NCBI RefSeq assembly: GCF_000153105.1
Contig: NZ_CH672376.1
Location: 1,190,817 to 1,254,816, forward strand
Source of the DNA: Blastopirellula marina DSM 3645
Lineage (GTDB): Bacteria; Planctomycetota; Planctomycetia; Pirellulales; Pirellulaceae
Direction: 5' to 3'
DNA: 64,000 bases
Part shown: positions 1-8,580 of the stretch, piece after piece
Layout: each line of letters starts with the position of its first letter
How positions within the stretch are numbered: position 1 is the stretch's first letter
Notes under the pieces: model-generated
Database searches by the model: none
Seen by the model: the letters and a program-made list of their open reading frames with translations, nothing else
Told to the model about the DNA's origin: nothing
Made by a program: the position numbers and the translations under genes

Positions 1-282
1 ATTGATGACCGGAGCGGTGATGTGCCAGTTGTTTTGGACGCGGGTTCGCAGCAGTCCGCGCGAATCGGTATGGTCCCACGGCAGGCAAAGCTCTTTCTTC
101 TGCTTCTCGTTCATCGAGTCATACAAATGCTTCACCAACGACTCGGGGGCTTTCGCGTCGGTCGCTGGTTTCGTTTCTTCCCCCAACAGCAGCCCCGGTG
201 TTGTCGCGGCCAAAGCGGCGCCGGCTCCCGCGGTTTTCAAAAACTGACGGCGATCGACGGATGAGAAGCGATCCATGGTCAT
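1..282 (-). CDS. Tat-exported protein, N-terminal part (DUF3500-like?)
   Basis: The reverse strand reads from an ATG at 282 and runs off the left edge, so only the first 94 codons are present. The start is supported by GGAG seven bases upstream; a second in-frame ATG lies two codons later. The N-terminus (DRRQFLKTAGAGAALAA) is a typical twin-arginine signal, so the product is exported folded. Following text includes YDSMNEKQKKELCLPW and NNWHITAP, which resembles secreted planctomycete proteins of the DUF3500 type. That family call is from memory of the motif and is tentative. No catalytic residues can be assigned because most of the protein is missing. Confidence 0.6.
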   Translation of the reverse strand, partial: MTMDRFSSVDRRQFLKTAGAGAALAATTPGLLLGEETKPATDAKAPESLVKHLYDSMNEKQKKELCLPWDHTDSRGLLRTRVQNNWHITAPVIN

Positions 283-539
283 GTCGGGGCTCCAAAAAGA
301 AGACAGGGCAGGGGGGAGTCGTTTATTAGAATGCCATCCACGCGGCGGAGCAAATGATTTTTGGATCCGATGATTTGCCCGCTAGCGGCTCTGCGGGCCT
401 CACCTCTTGCTGACTGGCCCCTCCAGATGTGGTAGGAATCATTCCCGGCGATTGGGGCTTAGCCCTTATCTCTCCTGCACAGGACGCAAGTTAAACTTCC
501 CCCGATCACCATCCCATCGAAGGAGGCGAAGCCAGCCCT

Positions 540-1247
540 ATGGATAAAGAAGCGATTGATTCGGTCAAAGCGCTGTTTGAACAGTGGGAATTGTACGACG
601 CCGTTATCCAGCATGACTACATGCAGCATGAAACGTTAGCGGCGGCGATCGTCGAATATGCTCAACGGCGAAACGTCACTGGCCGAGCGCTCGATCTCGG
701 GTGCGGGGATAGTTACTTGGCGTCGAAGTCGCTGGGGAAATTACCGCTGACCGAGTATGTGGGAGTCGACTTGTCCGAATCGGCGCTCTCTCGCGCTGAG
801 CAGCGTTGGATGACCAGTCCGATCGGCGCTACGCTGGCGCAAAGCGACTTGGCGACGTTCCTCCCACAGCAAACGGAAGCGTCGTTTGATTTGGTGTTGG
901 GGAGCTATTCGATTCACCACTTTTCGCAATCGCGAAAGGAGTGGTTGCTCGAGCAGATTCGCCGCGTGCTGAAACCGACCGGCTGCTTTGTCTGGTCCGA
1001 TGTGGTCCGCACCGCAGAGGAGACCTACGCGGAAAGCGTCGAGCGGTTGGCGACCCGCATGCGAACCGAGTGGGATCAGCTATCGTCGCGGCAGTTGGAG
1101 ATGGCGATCGAGCATATTCGCGCCTCGGACTTTCCGGAGACGGCTGCGTGGATGATCGCCGCGGCGGAAACAGCCGGCTTACAGCTAGACGTTCCGTTGA
1201 TGAAAAAGCCTCATTTCTCGGCATTCGCCTTTGTTCCGCGCGGATAA
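540..1247 (+). CDS. Class I SAM-dependent methyltransferase
   Basis: A 235-aa cytosolic protein with a Rossmann-type methyltransferase core. Motif I is RALDLGCGDSYLA (about residues 50-62), followed by the acidic motif II YVGVDLSE, and a motif IV-like segment FDLVLGSYSIHHF near residue 118. It should bind S-adenosylmethionine; the methyl acceptor cannot be told from sequence. A GGAGG lies about 14 bases before the ATG. It is not obviously in an operon: the next gene on the same strand starts about 130 bases downstream of the stop. Family assignment is firm, substrate unknown. Confidence 0.85.
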   Translation: MDKEAIDSVKALFEQWELYDAVIQHDYMQHETLAAAIVEYAQRRNVTGRALDLGCGDSYLASKSLGKLPLTEYVGVDLSESALSRAEQRWMTSPIGATLAQSDLATFLPQQTEASFDLVLGSYSIHHFSQSRKEWLLEQIRRVLKPTGCFVWSDVVRTAEETYAESVERLATRMRTEWDQLSSRQLEMAIEHIRASDFPETAAWMIAAAETAGLQLDVPLMKKPHFSAFAFVPRG

Positions 1248-1380
1248 GCGGATAATTGGCGATAGGCTCCACGTCACTATTTCTTCGCGATTCGCTGGAG
1301 ATTATCTTAGATACTATCGGTCCTGTGCCGTGATATCGCTTGTCCCGCCCATGCTCACCCCTGTCACCCCGAACATCTCT

Positions 1381-3564
1381 ATGACTCGACTCCGATTTCT
1401 ACCGGCGCTGTTGCTGTCGGTGCTGACCGCTACGGCGGCGACTCCTGCCGCCGCCGAAGTTCGCCTGCCAGGCTTCTTTGGCGATCACATGGTTCTGCAA
1501 CGTCAGATGCCGCTTCCCGTTTGGGGCTGGGCCGATGCTGGTCAGTCGGTGACCGTAACGCTGGGCGAAAACAAAGCGACTGCGAAAGCGGATGAACAAG
1601 GCCGCTGGAAGGTGGAGCTGCCCGCGATGGAATCAGGCGGCGGTCCGCTGCAATTGACCGTGACTGCCGGCGACAAAACGGTGACGCTGAAAGATATTCT
1701 GCTGGGCGAAGTCTGGCTTTGCTCGGGGCAATCCAACATGGAATGGACGGTCGGTTCGTCGACCAACGCCGCCGCCGAGATCGCCGCCGCCAATTACCCC
1801 GAGATTCGCCAGATCAAGTTCAGCCATCAAACTTCGGTCGCTCCGCAAGACGACGTGAAGGGAACCTGGTTGATCTGTTCGCCGCAAACAGTCGCCGGGT
1901 TTACGGCGTGCGGTTATTTCATGGCGCGGACATTGAACCAAGAGTTGGACGTACCGATCGGCCTGATCAACTCTTCCTGGGGCGGCACGCGGATCGAACC
2001 TTGGACGCCGCCGGTTGGTTTTGCTGGCGTGGAAGAATTGAAGAGTTTGTCGCAAACCGTACAGCGCCGCACGCCCGGCACGCCGGAGCATACGGAGTTG
2101 GCGAAACGGCATATGGCCAACGTCGAAAGTTGGCTGGCCGATTCGAAGATCAAAGCCGCCGCTGGTCAGCCGGTTCCCCCTAGCCCGACGGCGCCTGATG
2201 ATTTGCAGCCGCATACCGGCGCCGGTGATCCGACGGCGATCTACAACTCGATGATTCATCCGTTGATCGGTTTGCCTTTCCGCGGCGCGATTTGGTACCA
2301 GGGCGAATCGAATCACGGCGAAGGCATGCTTTACACTTCCAAGATGGAAGCGCTGATCGAAGGTTGGCGAAAACTTTGGAACATGGGCGACTTCCCGTTC
2401 CTTTACGTGCAAATCGCACCGTATCAATACGGCGAAGAAAAGCCGGAAGTCTTGGCCGAGTTTTGGGAAGCCCAATCAGCGGCGCTGGCCATTCCGAACA
2501 CCGGCATGGTGGTGATCAACGACGTCGCAACGCTTCACGATATTCACCCGCCGATGAAGCAAGAAGTTGGACTTCGCCTGGCGAATCTCGCGCTGCGAGA
2601 TACCTACGACCGCCAAGAGATTGTCGCCGATGGCCCGACCTTTAAAGCGATGAAGCAAGAGAAGGGCATGCTGCGCGTCGTGTTTGACAACGTCGCTGAC
2701 GGCCTCCGATCGCGTGATGATCAGCCGTTGACCGGTTTCGAGATCATCGGCGCCGACAGCGGTTGGGTGAAGGCCGACGCCAAAATCGACGGCGATTCGG
2801 TGATCCTCAGCTCGAAAGAAATTGATCAGCCGGTCGCCATGCGATTCGCCTGGCACAAGCTGGCCGAACCCAACTTGACCAACAGCGCCGGTCTGCCGAC
2901 CTCGGCGTTTCGCGCCGGCGAAGTACCGAAGCCCGACGCGCTGCCGAAAGTTGGCGCCGCAAAAGGTTACAACCTGATTTATGACTTGGATCTGTCGAAG
3001 CTTGCCGGCGGCGTGAAGTACGATGTTGACAACAGCGGACAATCGATCGCCTTTGATCGGGTCGGCTATCTGCTGGAACTACAGACCTCTGGCGGCGAGC
3101 GCCAAGCGGCGTTCGTCTCGATGGAAGCGTTCACCGATGATCTGACCAAAATCGGCGTGCCGACCTTCGCGAGCGGCGCGTCCTTCCAGCAACCGGTAAA
3201 TTCGCTGACCATTTGGGTCAGCGGTGCAGACGTGACGGCCGGCGCTGATCTGGAAGGGGGCAACATTGAATTCTGGCCCAATAACTATGGGACGCCGAAT
3301 GCAGCCAAAGTCCCCGGCGCTTCCGAAACCGTTTATGACTTTGGCGACACGAAAGCTCCGCCGGTCGACGGTTACGGCAGCATGCAAGTGCACAACGGCG
3401 CCGCCCAACAAACGATCTTCGCCGTCAATCATTGGAACGCCGGCAGCGACGCCGACATCGGCATCGGCAACAGCACCGGCGAACAACGCGATTGGACCTT
3501 CAGCCACAACGCTTCGCAGTACATGCACAAACGCCTGCGAGTATTGGTGCGACCGGCGCAATAG
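1381..3564 (+). CDS. Sialate O-acetylesterase-like secreted esterase
   Basis: A 727-aa exported esterase. I chose the ATG at 1381 rather than the longer frame from 1231, because it begins a clean Sec signal (MTRLRFLPALLLSVLTATAA...AAAE). The SASA/SGNH domain carries the nucleophile block GQSNMEW (about residue 117), the WYQGESN block (about 304) and a DIHPPMK segment (about 386) that supplies the catalytic Asp/His. The C-terminal 200 residues look like extra beta-sandwich domains of unknown role. Such enzymes deacetylate sialic acids or other acetylated sugars; planctomycetes hold many copies, probably for polysaccharide use. The next gene, another SGNH-type esterase, follows 87 bases later on the same strand. 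Confidence 0.85.
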   Translation: MTRLRFLPALLLSVLTATAATPAAAEVRLPGFFGDHMVLQRQMPLPVWGWADAGQSVTVTLGENKATAKADEQGRWKVELPAMESGGGPLQLTVTAGDKTVTLKDILLGEVWLCSGQSNMEWTVGSSTNAAAEIAAANYPEIRQIKFSHQTSVAPQDDVKGTWLICSPQTVAGFTACGYFMARTLNQELDVPIGLINSSWGGTRIEPWTPPVGFAGVEELKSLSQTVQRRTPGTPEHTELAKRHMANVESWLADSKIKAAAGQPVPPSPTAPDDLQPHTGAGDPTAIYNSMIHPLIGLPFRGAIWYQGESNHGEGMLYTSKMEALIEGWRKLWNMGDFPFLYVQIAPYQYGEEKPEVLAEFWEAQSAALAIPNTGMVVINDVATLHDIHPPMKQEVGLRLANLALRDTYDRQEIVADGPTFKAMKQEKGMLRVVFDNVADGLRSRDDQPLTGFEIIGADSGWVKADAKIDGDSVILSSKEIDQPVAMRFAWHKLAEPNLTNSAGLPTSAFRAGEVPKPDALPKVGAAKGYNLIYDLDLSKLAGGVKYDVDNSGQSIAFDRVGYLLELQTSGGERQAAFVSMEAFTDDLTKIGVPTFASGASFQQPVNSLTIWVSGADVTAGADLEGGNIEFWPNNYGTPNAAKVPGASETVYDFGDTKAPPVDGYGSMQVHNGAAQQTIFAVNHWNAGSDADIGIGNSTGEQRDWTFSHNASQYMHKRLRVLVRPAQ

Positions 3565-3651
3565 TCGCCGGTATGCGGCCATCAATTGCCGCTGCGTCAG
3601 CTTGACAAGTTATTTCGATCCCGCCTGATTTCTCCCGCCTAGGAACTACGA

Positions 3652-4371
3652 ATGTCTACGCTTATTTCCCGATCACTCGTCTTGTTGCTCGTCGCCGGTC
3701 TGGCCGCTCCGCTGTTTGCCGAAACAAAAGCGGCCAAACGGAATCCCTACGAAAAGGTGGAAGATGTCGCTGGTCTGCCGCGCGTGTTGTTGATCGGCGA
3801 TTCGATCTCGATCGGCTATACGTTGCAGGTGCGTGATAATCTGAAAGGGATCGCCAACGTCCATCGTCCGCCGACCAACTGTTCTTCGACCAAACAAGGA
3901 CTAGAGCATATCGACCAGTGGCTGGGCGACGGCCAATGGGATGTGATTCATTTCAACTGGGGCCTGCACGATTTGAAGCATGTGAAAGGGGAGAGCCAAG
4001 GAATCGCCGATATCCGCGATCCGCTCTCGCATATGCAAGTACCGGTCGATCAATACATGGTGAACCTAGAGAAGCTAGTCACGCGGCTAGAAAAGACCGG
4101 CGCCACGCTGATCTGGCGCAACACCACGCCGGTGCCGCAAGAAGGATCCAACGGCCGCATCCCCGGCTACGCCGCCAAGTACAACAACGCTGCGCTGCTG
4201 GTGCTGAAGAATCACCCCGACGTGATCGTCGACGACATGTGGAGCTTCGTGAAGCCGAACCAAGATAAGTGGAAGACCAGCAAAGGCAACGTCCACTTTA
4301 ACAGCGGCGCGAACGAAGAACTTGGCAAGCACGTGGCCGAAGTGATTCAGACGGCGCTGCCGAAAAAATAA
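3652..4371 (+). CDS. Secreted SGNH/GDSL-type hydrolase
   Basis: A 239-aa protein with an N-terminal signal peptide ending near LFAETKA. Block I is RVLLIGDSISIGY (nucleophile Ser in GDSIS, about residue 50), the Asn block is HFNWGLHDL (about 101), and the C-terminal catalytic region includes VHFNSGANEELG (about 216). This order of Ser, Asn and His blocks identifies an SGNH hydrolase, an esterase or lipase acting on carbohydrate esters or lipids. It follows the sialate O-acetylesterase-like gene on the same strand and may be co-transcribed. The substrate is not evident. The stop is 6 bases from the tail of the convergent small zinc-ribbon gene. Confidence 0.85.
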   Translation: MSTLISRSLVLLLVAGLAAPLFAETKAAKRNPYEKVEDVAGLPRVLLIGDSISIGYTLQVRDNLKGIANVHRPPTNCSSTKQGLEHIDQWLGDGQWDVIHFNWGLHDLKHVKGESQGIADIRDPLSHMQVPVDQYMVNLEKLVTRLEKTGATLIWRNTTPVPQEGSNGRIPGYAAKYNNAALLVLKNHPDVIVDDMWSFVKPNQDKWKTSKGNVHFNSGANEELGKHVAEVIQTALPKK

Positions 4372-4377
4372 CGGCCG

Positions 4378-4650
4378 TCAGGTCTGTTCTTTAGGGACGG
4401 GCAGCGGTTGTTTGAGAAACATTTGAATCGCGCCGCAGCCATAGCACGCGCGGTGCGTGATCTCAAGAATCTTCTCGAACCCGCCCAGCCTTTTTAAAAA
4501 TGAGGAGTCTTTAGGAATAAATTGCATTCCGCTACCGTGGTAGGCGTCGACGCTGCCCCAGGCAAATTCGCCGCCTTCGCAAACTGGGCAGGGGGCAGAT
4601 CGGCAACTCCACTTCTCTTCCTGGTTGTGTAGATCTGGATGGTCAGCCAT
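4378..4650 (-). CDS. Small Cys-rich (zinc-ribbon-like) hypothetical protein
   Basis: A 90-aa protein with two paired-cysteine motifs: CRSAPCPVCEGG near residues 16-27 and CYGCGAIQ near 69-76. The spacing fits a zinc ribbon. No enzymatic domain is recognised. It is transcribed convergently with the SGNH hydrolase; its start faces the 202-base gap before the beta-barrel gene. Composition and codon use look native. Function unknown; it could be a small metal-binding regulator or structural protein. Confidence 0.6.
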   Translation of the reverse strand: MADHPDLHNQEEKWSCRSAPCPVCEGGEFAWGSVDAYHGSGMQFIPKDSSFLKRLGGFEKILEITHRACYGCGAIQMFLKQPLPVPKEQT

Positions 4651-4852
4651 TTCTTTCGGCCCTTTCTGGAAATCGGGATTGGTGCGTTCTTCGTGGTGAT
4701 CCTATTCGTTTCACGGCGTTCGGAGCGACCATTTTTGAGGCAAATGCCGTTTGGTTTTCGCAGAATGGGAATCCGAAACCCTTTGACGCCAACTGCAGTA
4801 TCTAGTACTGTCCGCAACGCGCGTCAAAACGAGAAGGGATGCTCGGGCCATT

Positions 4853-6058
4853 ATGAATCGACGGATCATCGTATTGCTAGCGGTCTGCGCCTGTAGCGGG
4901 CAGGGAATCGCGGCTGCGCAGACGTACGACGGACCCGCAGAATCTCGCTATCAAACCCCTCAGCCGTCGCCTACGGACCAGTTTCGCTATTTTGACGTCG
5001 TGCCTGAGGACGTTGCGACGGCCGAATACGTCCCGTGGTCGCAGTCGTATCAAGCTCCCTCGCCGTATCAAGAAGCGGCCTATGCGCTGCCGGCCGATCC
5101 GCAGACCGAATTCTTTCAAGAAGAAATGCGCTTTGTCGAAGACGAAGCGAAACAGCCGGTGAAGAAAAAAGGTTTTGGCGGAAAGCAACGCGATCCGTTC
5201 AAAACCTACGCTTTTTGGGCGCCAGAGCAAAATCTGAACAGCCAAAATGGCGATCTCACGATGAGCGGTTTTCTCGCGTCGTTGACGCTGCCGATCTCAA
5301 TGCAGGAAGGGCGAATCTGGGCGGCGACGTTCAATTACGATCAACTCGATATCAGTTCCAACGCCATCTTGCCTGACTCCGGCGTACCGCTTCCCGATCG
5401 CTTTTATCAAATCAACTTTGGCGTCACGCACTTTCGCGAACTCGCCAACGGTTGGCAGGCCGGCGGCATGTTGAGCGTCGGCACGGCGACCAATGAGCCG
5501 TTCGATGACATTAATGACATGACCCTGTCGGCGGTCGCCTTTTTAAACATTCCTTGGCGCGATGGACGCGACTCTTGGAACCTTAGCTTGTTCTATTCGC
5601 CTACCGGACAGATTCAATTTCCGCTGCCTGGCATCGCGTACGTGTGGCGACCGAACGAGCAGTTTGAAATGAACATCGGCGTACCCTTCTCACTGAAGTA
5701 TCGCCCGACCGAGCGACGGACGTTCTCGTTTACCTACACTCCCTTAACCAATGTCAATCTGTTGGTGGAGCAAGAGTTGGGAGCCAAGGTCGTCGTCTAC
5801 GGCGGATACTCGGTCAACAACAAGATTTATCTTCTCTCAGGCCGCGCTGACAACGCGGATCGGCTTTACTTCTTTGATCAGCGTCTCACCATCGGACTGC
5901 GGCGCGAACTAGGCTGGGGCTTTTCGGCCGATCTCTCCGGCGCTTATCTGTTTGATCGCGAAATCTTCCAAGCACAAGGATTTTCGAGCGATCGCATGGA
6001 CCAGATCGGCATCGATTCCGGCGCACTGTTGTCGCTGTCGATCGGTTGGAGCCGATAA
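4853..6058 (+). CDS. Outer-membrane beta-barrel protein, DUF6268-like
   Basis: A 401-aa protein with a signal peptide (about residues 1-22), a Pro/Gln/Tyr-rich linker and, from about residue 125 on, alternating amphipathic strands rich in aromatic residues ending in SLSIGWSR. The pattern resembles the DUF6268 outer-membrane barrel family common in planctomycetes. No transport substrate can be inferred. A short basic patch (KKKGFGGKQR) precedes the barrel. It stands alone: its stop is 27 bases from the convergent SDR gene. Outer-membrane location is inferred from strand periodicity. Confidence 0.65.
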   Translation: MNRRIIVLLAVCACSGQGIAAAQTYDGPAESRYQTPQPSPTDQFRYFDVVPEDVATAEYVPWSQSYQAPSPYQEAAYALPADPQTEFFQEEMRFVEDEAKQPVKKKGFGGKQRDPFKTYAFWAPEQNLNSQNGDLTMSGFLASLTLPISMQEGRIWAATFNYDQLDISSNAILPDSGVPLPDRFYQINFGVTHFRELANGWQAGGMLSVGTATNEPFDDINDMTLSAVAFLNIPWRDGRDSWNLSLFYSPTGQIQFPLPGIAYVWRPNEQFEMNIGVPFSLKYRPTERRTFSFTYTPLTNVNLLVEQELGAKVVVYGGYSVNNKIYLLSGRADNADRLYFFDQRLTIGLRRELGWGFSADLSGAYLFDREIFQAQGFSSDRMDQIGIDSGALLSLSIGWSR

Positions 6059-6085
6059 CAGCAGGCGAGCCCCATTTGCACGGGC

Positions 6086-6853
6086 TCATTCCGGATGCTG
6101 CATCGCATTCAAGCCTTCGTAGACTTGCGAATAGTTGCCGTTGGCTTCTCCAAATCGAAGCGGATGAACGCGCTGCACAAGTATTTCTCCGTTAGGCGTT
6201 TCACCACTAGTAACAAGGTTCATCACTTCGGTGATGAATTCCTCGAGCGGCATCGCCCGGGGATCGGCCGCTTGTTGGCTTCCCATTAGTTCGGTCGCAA
6301 CGTAAGGGGGCGCTAGTTCCAACACTTCCACGTTCGTTTCACGCAGTTGATAGCGGAGCGATTGCGAGTACGAATGAATCGCCGCTTTTGTCGCGCAGTA
6401 CGTGGGAGTCATCGCCAGCGGCGTGAAGGCCAGGCCAGAACTAACCATCATCACCGTCGCCGCCGGTTGTTGACGTAGATGCGGCAGCAAGCTGGCGGTC
6501 AGTCGAATTGGGCCGATCAGGTTGGTGGTGATCGTCGTCATACTGGCGGTCAGGTCGAGCGGATCGCTCAACAGATCCTCGGGGATCATGACGCCGGCGT
6601 TGTTGATTAGAACGTTAAGCGACGGATAATCGGCGATGACTTGAGCTGTCAGTTGGGCGATGCTCTCTGGCGAAGAAACGTCGAGCGGATAGTAGGCCAT
6701 TCCGGGACTTTCGGCAGCGACTTTCGCCAATGCATCGGTCCGTCGCGCGGCGAGGATAACTTGGTCGCCGCGTTGATAAAACGCTTGGGCCAAGCCTTTG
6801 CCGATGCCCGAAGCGCCGCCGGTGATCAAGATCGTGTCGCCATTTGTCTGCAT
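6086..6853 (-). CDS. SDR-family oxidoreductase (DltE-like)
   Basis: A 255-aa classical short-chain dehydrogenase. The NAD(P)-binding motif TGGASGIG is at residues 11-18, NNAG at 84-87, the catalytic Ser region at about 138 and the YCATK active-site motif at Y152/K156. Overall sequence resembles DltE-like SDRs. The substrate is unknown. It is divergent from the HxlR regulator; the 131-base intergenic region carries a palindromic operator at 6921-6946. HxlR regulators next to SDR or quinone reductase genes usually respond to electrophiles, so a stress-detoxification role is plausible but inferred. Confidence 0.85.
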   Translation of the reverse strand: MQTNGDTILITGGASGIGKGLAQAFYQRGDQVILAARRTDALAKVAAESPGMAYYPLDVSSPESIAQLTAQVIADYPSLNVLINNAGVMIPEDLLSDPLDLTASMTTITTNLIGPIRLTASLLPHLRQQPAATVMMVSSGLAFTPLAMTPTYCATKAAIHSYSQSLRYQLRETNVEVLELAPPYVATELMGSQQAADPRAMPLEEFITEVMNLVTSGETPNGEILVQRVHPLRFGEANGNYSQVYEGLNAMQHPE

Positions 6854-6920
6854 GTCATGCTCCTTGGGCTGCGATGGGTCTCTGCAGGCAACGATAGGCG
6901 TGATCGATTAAAATGGAAAG

Positions 6921-6946
6921 AACGCACATCAAAGTGCGTTACGCAC
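6921..6946. promoter_or_regulatory. Palindromic operator between SDR and HxlR genes
   Basis: Three half-sites are seen: ACGCAC at 6922-6927, GTGCGT at 6934-6939 and ACGCAC at 6941-6946. The last two form a perfect 13-bp palindrome GTGCGTTACGCAC; the first two form an inverted repeat with a 6-base spacer. The site lies 40-60 bases upstream of the HxlR GTG start and about 70 bases upstream of the SDR start, as expected for autoregulation and control of the divergent gene. Binding is inferred. Confidence 0.6.
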
Positions 6947-6984
6947 CTGTTGGTAAGTATGAACGCAGAAACAGGACAAATCCC

Positions 6985-7392
6985 GTGAACAACGCCGCAG
7001 GCGATTCGCCTGAATGGTCAGAACTAGACCCCAAGATCTCGGCGCTCGTCCGTGAGATCATTGCGCGCATCGCCGACAAATGGACGCTGCTGATCATTGA
7101 GGCGCTGCACGAATATCCGGATGCTCGGTTCAATCAATTGCAGCGGATGGTCGAGGGAATCAGTCAAAAGGTGCTGACGCAATCACTGCGACAATTGGAG
7201 AGCGACGGACTGATTCAACGAACCGCCTATGCCGAGACGCCGCCGCGAGTCGAGTACAAGTTGACGCCGCTGGGAGAAAGCTTGGGAGAGGCTTTTTGCG
7301 GCGTCTGGATCTGGGCCGAGCGGCATTGGGAGGAGATAGAAGCTTCCCTCGCTGCATTTGCGGCGAAGAAAATGTTGAAAGAGAAATCTTAG
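6985..7392 (+). CDS. HxlR-family winged-helix regulator
   Basis: A 135-aa DNA-binding protein. The frame is open from an ATG at 6913, but that start would put the palindromic operator inside the gene; GTG at 6985 has an AGGA about 9 bases upstream and gives the usual family length. The HxlR core is clear: IIARIADKWTLLIIEAL, then RFNQLQRMVEGISQKVLTQSL (recognition helix region) and the wing around RVEYKLTPLG. The conserved N-terminal sensor cysteine of many HxlR proteins is absent here (SALVREI in its place); the only Cys is near the C-terminus. It probably regulates itself and the divergent SDR. Confidence 0.8.
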   Translation: MNNAAGDSPEWSELDPKISALVREIIARIADKWTLLIIEALHEYPDARFNQLQRMVEGISQKVLTQSLRQLESDGLIQRTAYAETPPRVEYKLTPLGESLGEAFCGVWIWAERHWEEIEASLAAFAAKKMLKEKS

Positions 7393-7490
7393 CCAGCATG
7401 CAGAGGGTCGCGGGATACGCTCGTTTGCTTGGAGTCGTACCATGCGACAATCTCAGCCAAGTCGCGATAGGCGGCCGGCAAGAATCGCAC
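7389..7490 (-). pseudogene. Truncated RelE/ParE-like toxin fragment
   Basis: Reverse-strand frame from GTG 7490 to TAA 7389, 33 codons. It reads RFLPAAYRDLAEIVAWYDSK, which matches the N-terminus of RelE/ParE toxins (basic strand, then the AERDL-like helix and a WY pair), then loses similarity and stops. A full ParE toxin has about 90-100 residues, so this is a 5' remnant. It begins one base after the stop of the antitoxin C-terminal fragment, the normal arrangement for this toxin-antitoxin class. It lacks the C-terminal catalytic strands and is presumably inactive. Too short for routine gene callers. Confidence 0.5.
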
Positions 7491-7491
7491 C

Positions 7492-7560
7492 TCAGACACT
7501 TCGCCGCACTTCTTCCCAGCTCAGCGTATTTTCTGGATCGGCTGAAAAGCAACGTAAAGC
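7492..7560 (-). pseudogene. C-terminal fragment of an addiction-module antitoxin
   Basis: The reverse frame ending in TGA at 7492 reads ADPENTLSWEEVRRSV, preceded by ALRCFS. This is the hallmark end of the small unstable antitoxin family PF09720 (TIGR02574-type), whose members end ...DPE..LSWEEV. An in-frame TAG lies upstream, so this piece has no start of its own. The matching N-terminal half of such an antitoxin is found as the first 31 residues of the SUKH-like gene at 8387. The two halves are separated by the SUKH-like coding segment. It therefore marks the distal border of an insertion. Confidence 0.5.
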
Positions 7561-7613
7561 GACTATCTATTCGCTTAACGCAGCTTCCTACGTTTTCCAG
7601 CGATGAATAACCG

Positions 7614-8387
7614 CTATTCCGCCGAACCCGGTTCGCAGGGAACGCGCCAACCGCGGTGTCGAATGCTGATCGTCGCCAGCAAGTTCGGCCAATAATGCTC
7701 GGCAGCGGCGAACGCGGCGCGATCGATTGTGCGTAGGCGTTGTTCTAGCTGCGACGTGAAGTCGGCGGGAATCGTGCGGAACTGTTCTCGCTCTTGCGAC
7801 CACGCGACGGCCGCTTGCAGCGATTGACCGAATTGTAAAACGCTTGAGTTCACAAACATTTGCGGGGGAGCGGCGGTGATATCCAAGCGGTTGACGACGC
7901 CGGTAATCCGATCGACGCATAGCGACGCGACTCCTGCCGCCGAATCTTCCTGACCGATTACTAATTGCTCGCCCAAGCGCGCATCGAGCTCAGAATCGAA
8001 AAAGATTCCCCAGCCGATCAGCGAGTTGTAGCCGACGATCGGACTGGTGAGCGGTGCGAACGAGATCTTCAATTCCTGGGCGCCGGAAAATTGAACGGTA
8101 TGGGGAAGTCCAAACGATTGCAGAAACCCTTGGACGTCGCCCCGCAACTGATCGTCGGACGGATGCAAATAAGTTAGCTGATCGGCGCCAAAGAACGAAA
8201 TCCACGACTCCACCTGCAGTCCCGGAACTCGCCACGTATCGACGGCGGCGCCGTGAGCATACCTCGGCGACAAGTTTGTCGCCGTCGTTGTCGCTGGATC
8301 AGGAATGGTGTCCCAGATCGCTTGGGCCAGTTTGATGCGTTCTTCGACAGAAAGAGCTGAGATGCCCGAGAGATCGATTTCCGCCAT
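7614..8387 (-). CDS. Chimera: antitoxin-like N-terminus plus SUKH-4-like domain
   Basis: A 257-aa protein. Residues 1-31 (SGISALSVEERIKLAQAIWD) match the N-terminal half of PF09720 addiction-module antitoxins (LS.EER..L...IWDSI). Residues about 85-215 look like a SUKH-4/SMI1-KNR4-type immunity domain: IGWGIFFDSELD, an IGQEDS turn, CVDRITGVVNRLD, then FVNSSVLQFGQSL. SUKH proteins neutralise contact-dependent or polymorphic toxins in the cytosol; here no toxin partner of that kind is nearby. Immediately downstream lie the C-terminal half of the antitoxin and a truncated ParE-like toxin, so the gene appears to have formed by insertion into a toxin-antitoxin operon. Family calls are by motif only. 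Confidence 0.65.
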   Translation of the reverse strand: MAEIDLSGISALSVEERIKLAQAIWDTIPDPATTTATNLSPRYAHGAAVDTWRVPGLQVESWISFFGADQLTYLHPSDDQLRGDVQGFLQSFGLPHTVQFSGAQELKISFAPLTSPIVGYNSLIGWGIFFDSELDARLGEQLVIGQEDSAAGVASLCVDRITGVVNRLDITAAPPQMFVNSSVLQFGQSLQAAVAWSQEREQFRTIPADFTSQLEQRLRTIDRAAFAAAEHYWPNLLATISIRHRGWRVPCEPGSAE

Positions 8388-8580
8388 GTAGGACTCCGAT
8401 ATCGCAAATGAAAAGCGTTACGATGGGGGGGCTATCGCTATCGTACCTCAATAGTGGCAGTCATCCACCCCAGAAAAGCGGCGTTTTGAAAAGGAGACAT
8501 TTTGAGGATGTCCCTAGGGAAATAGCCCAAAACGATTCGAAGTAACGCTAGAAATAGGACGAAAGTTGGAAGCTGCCCCA

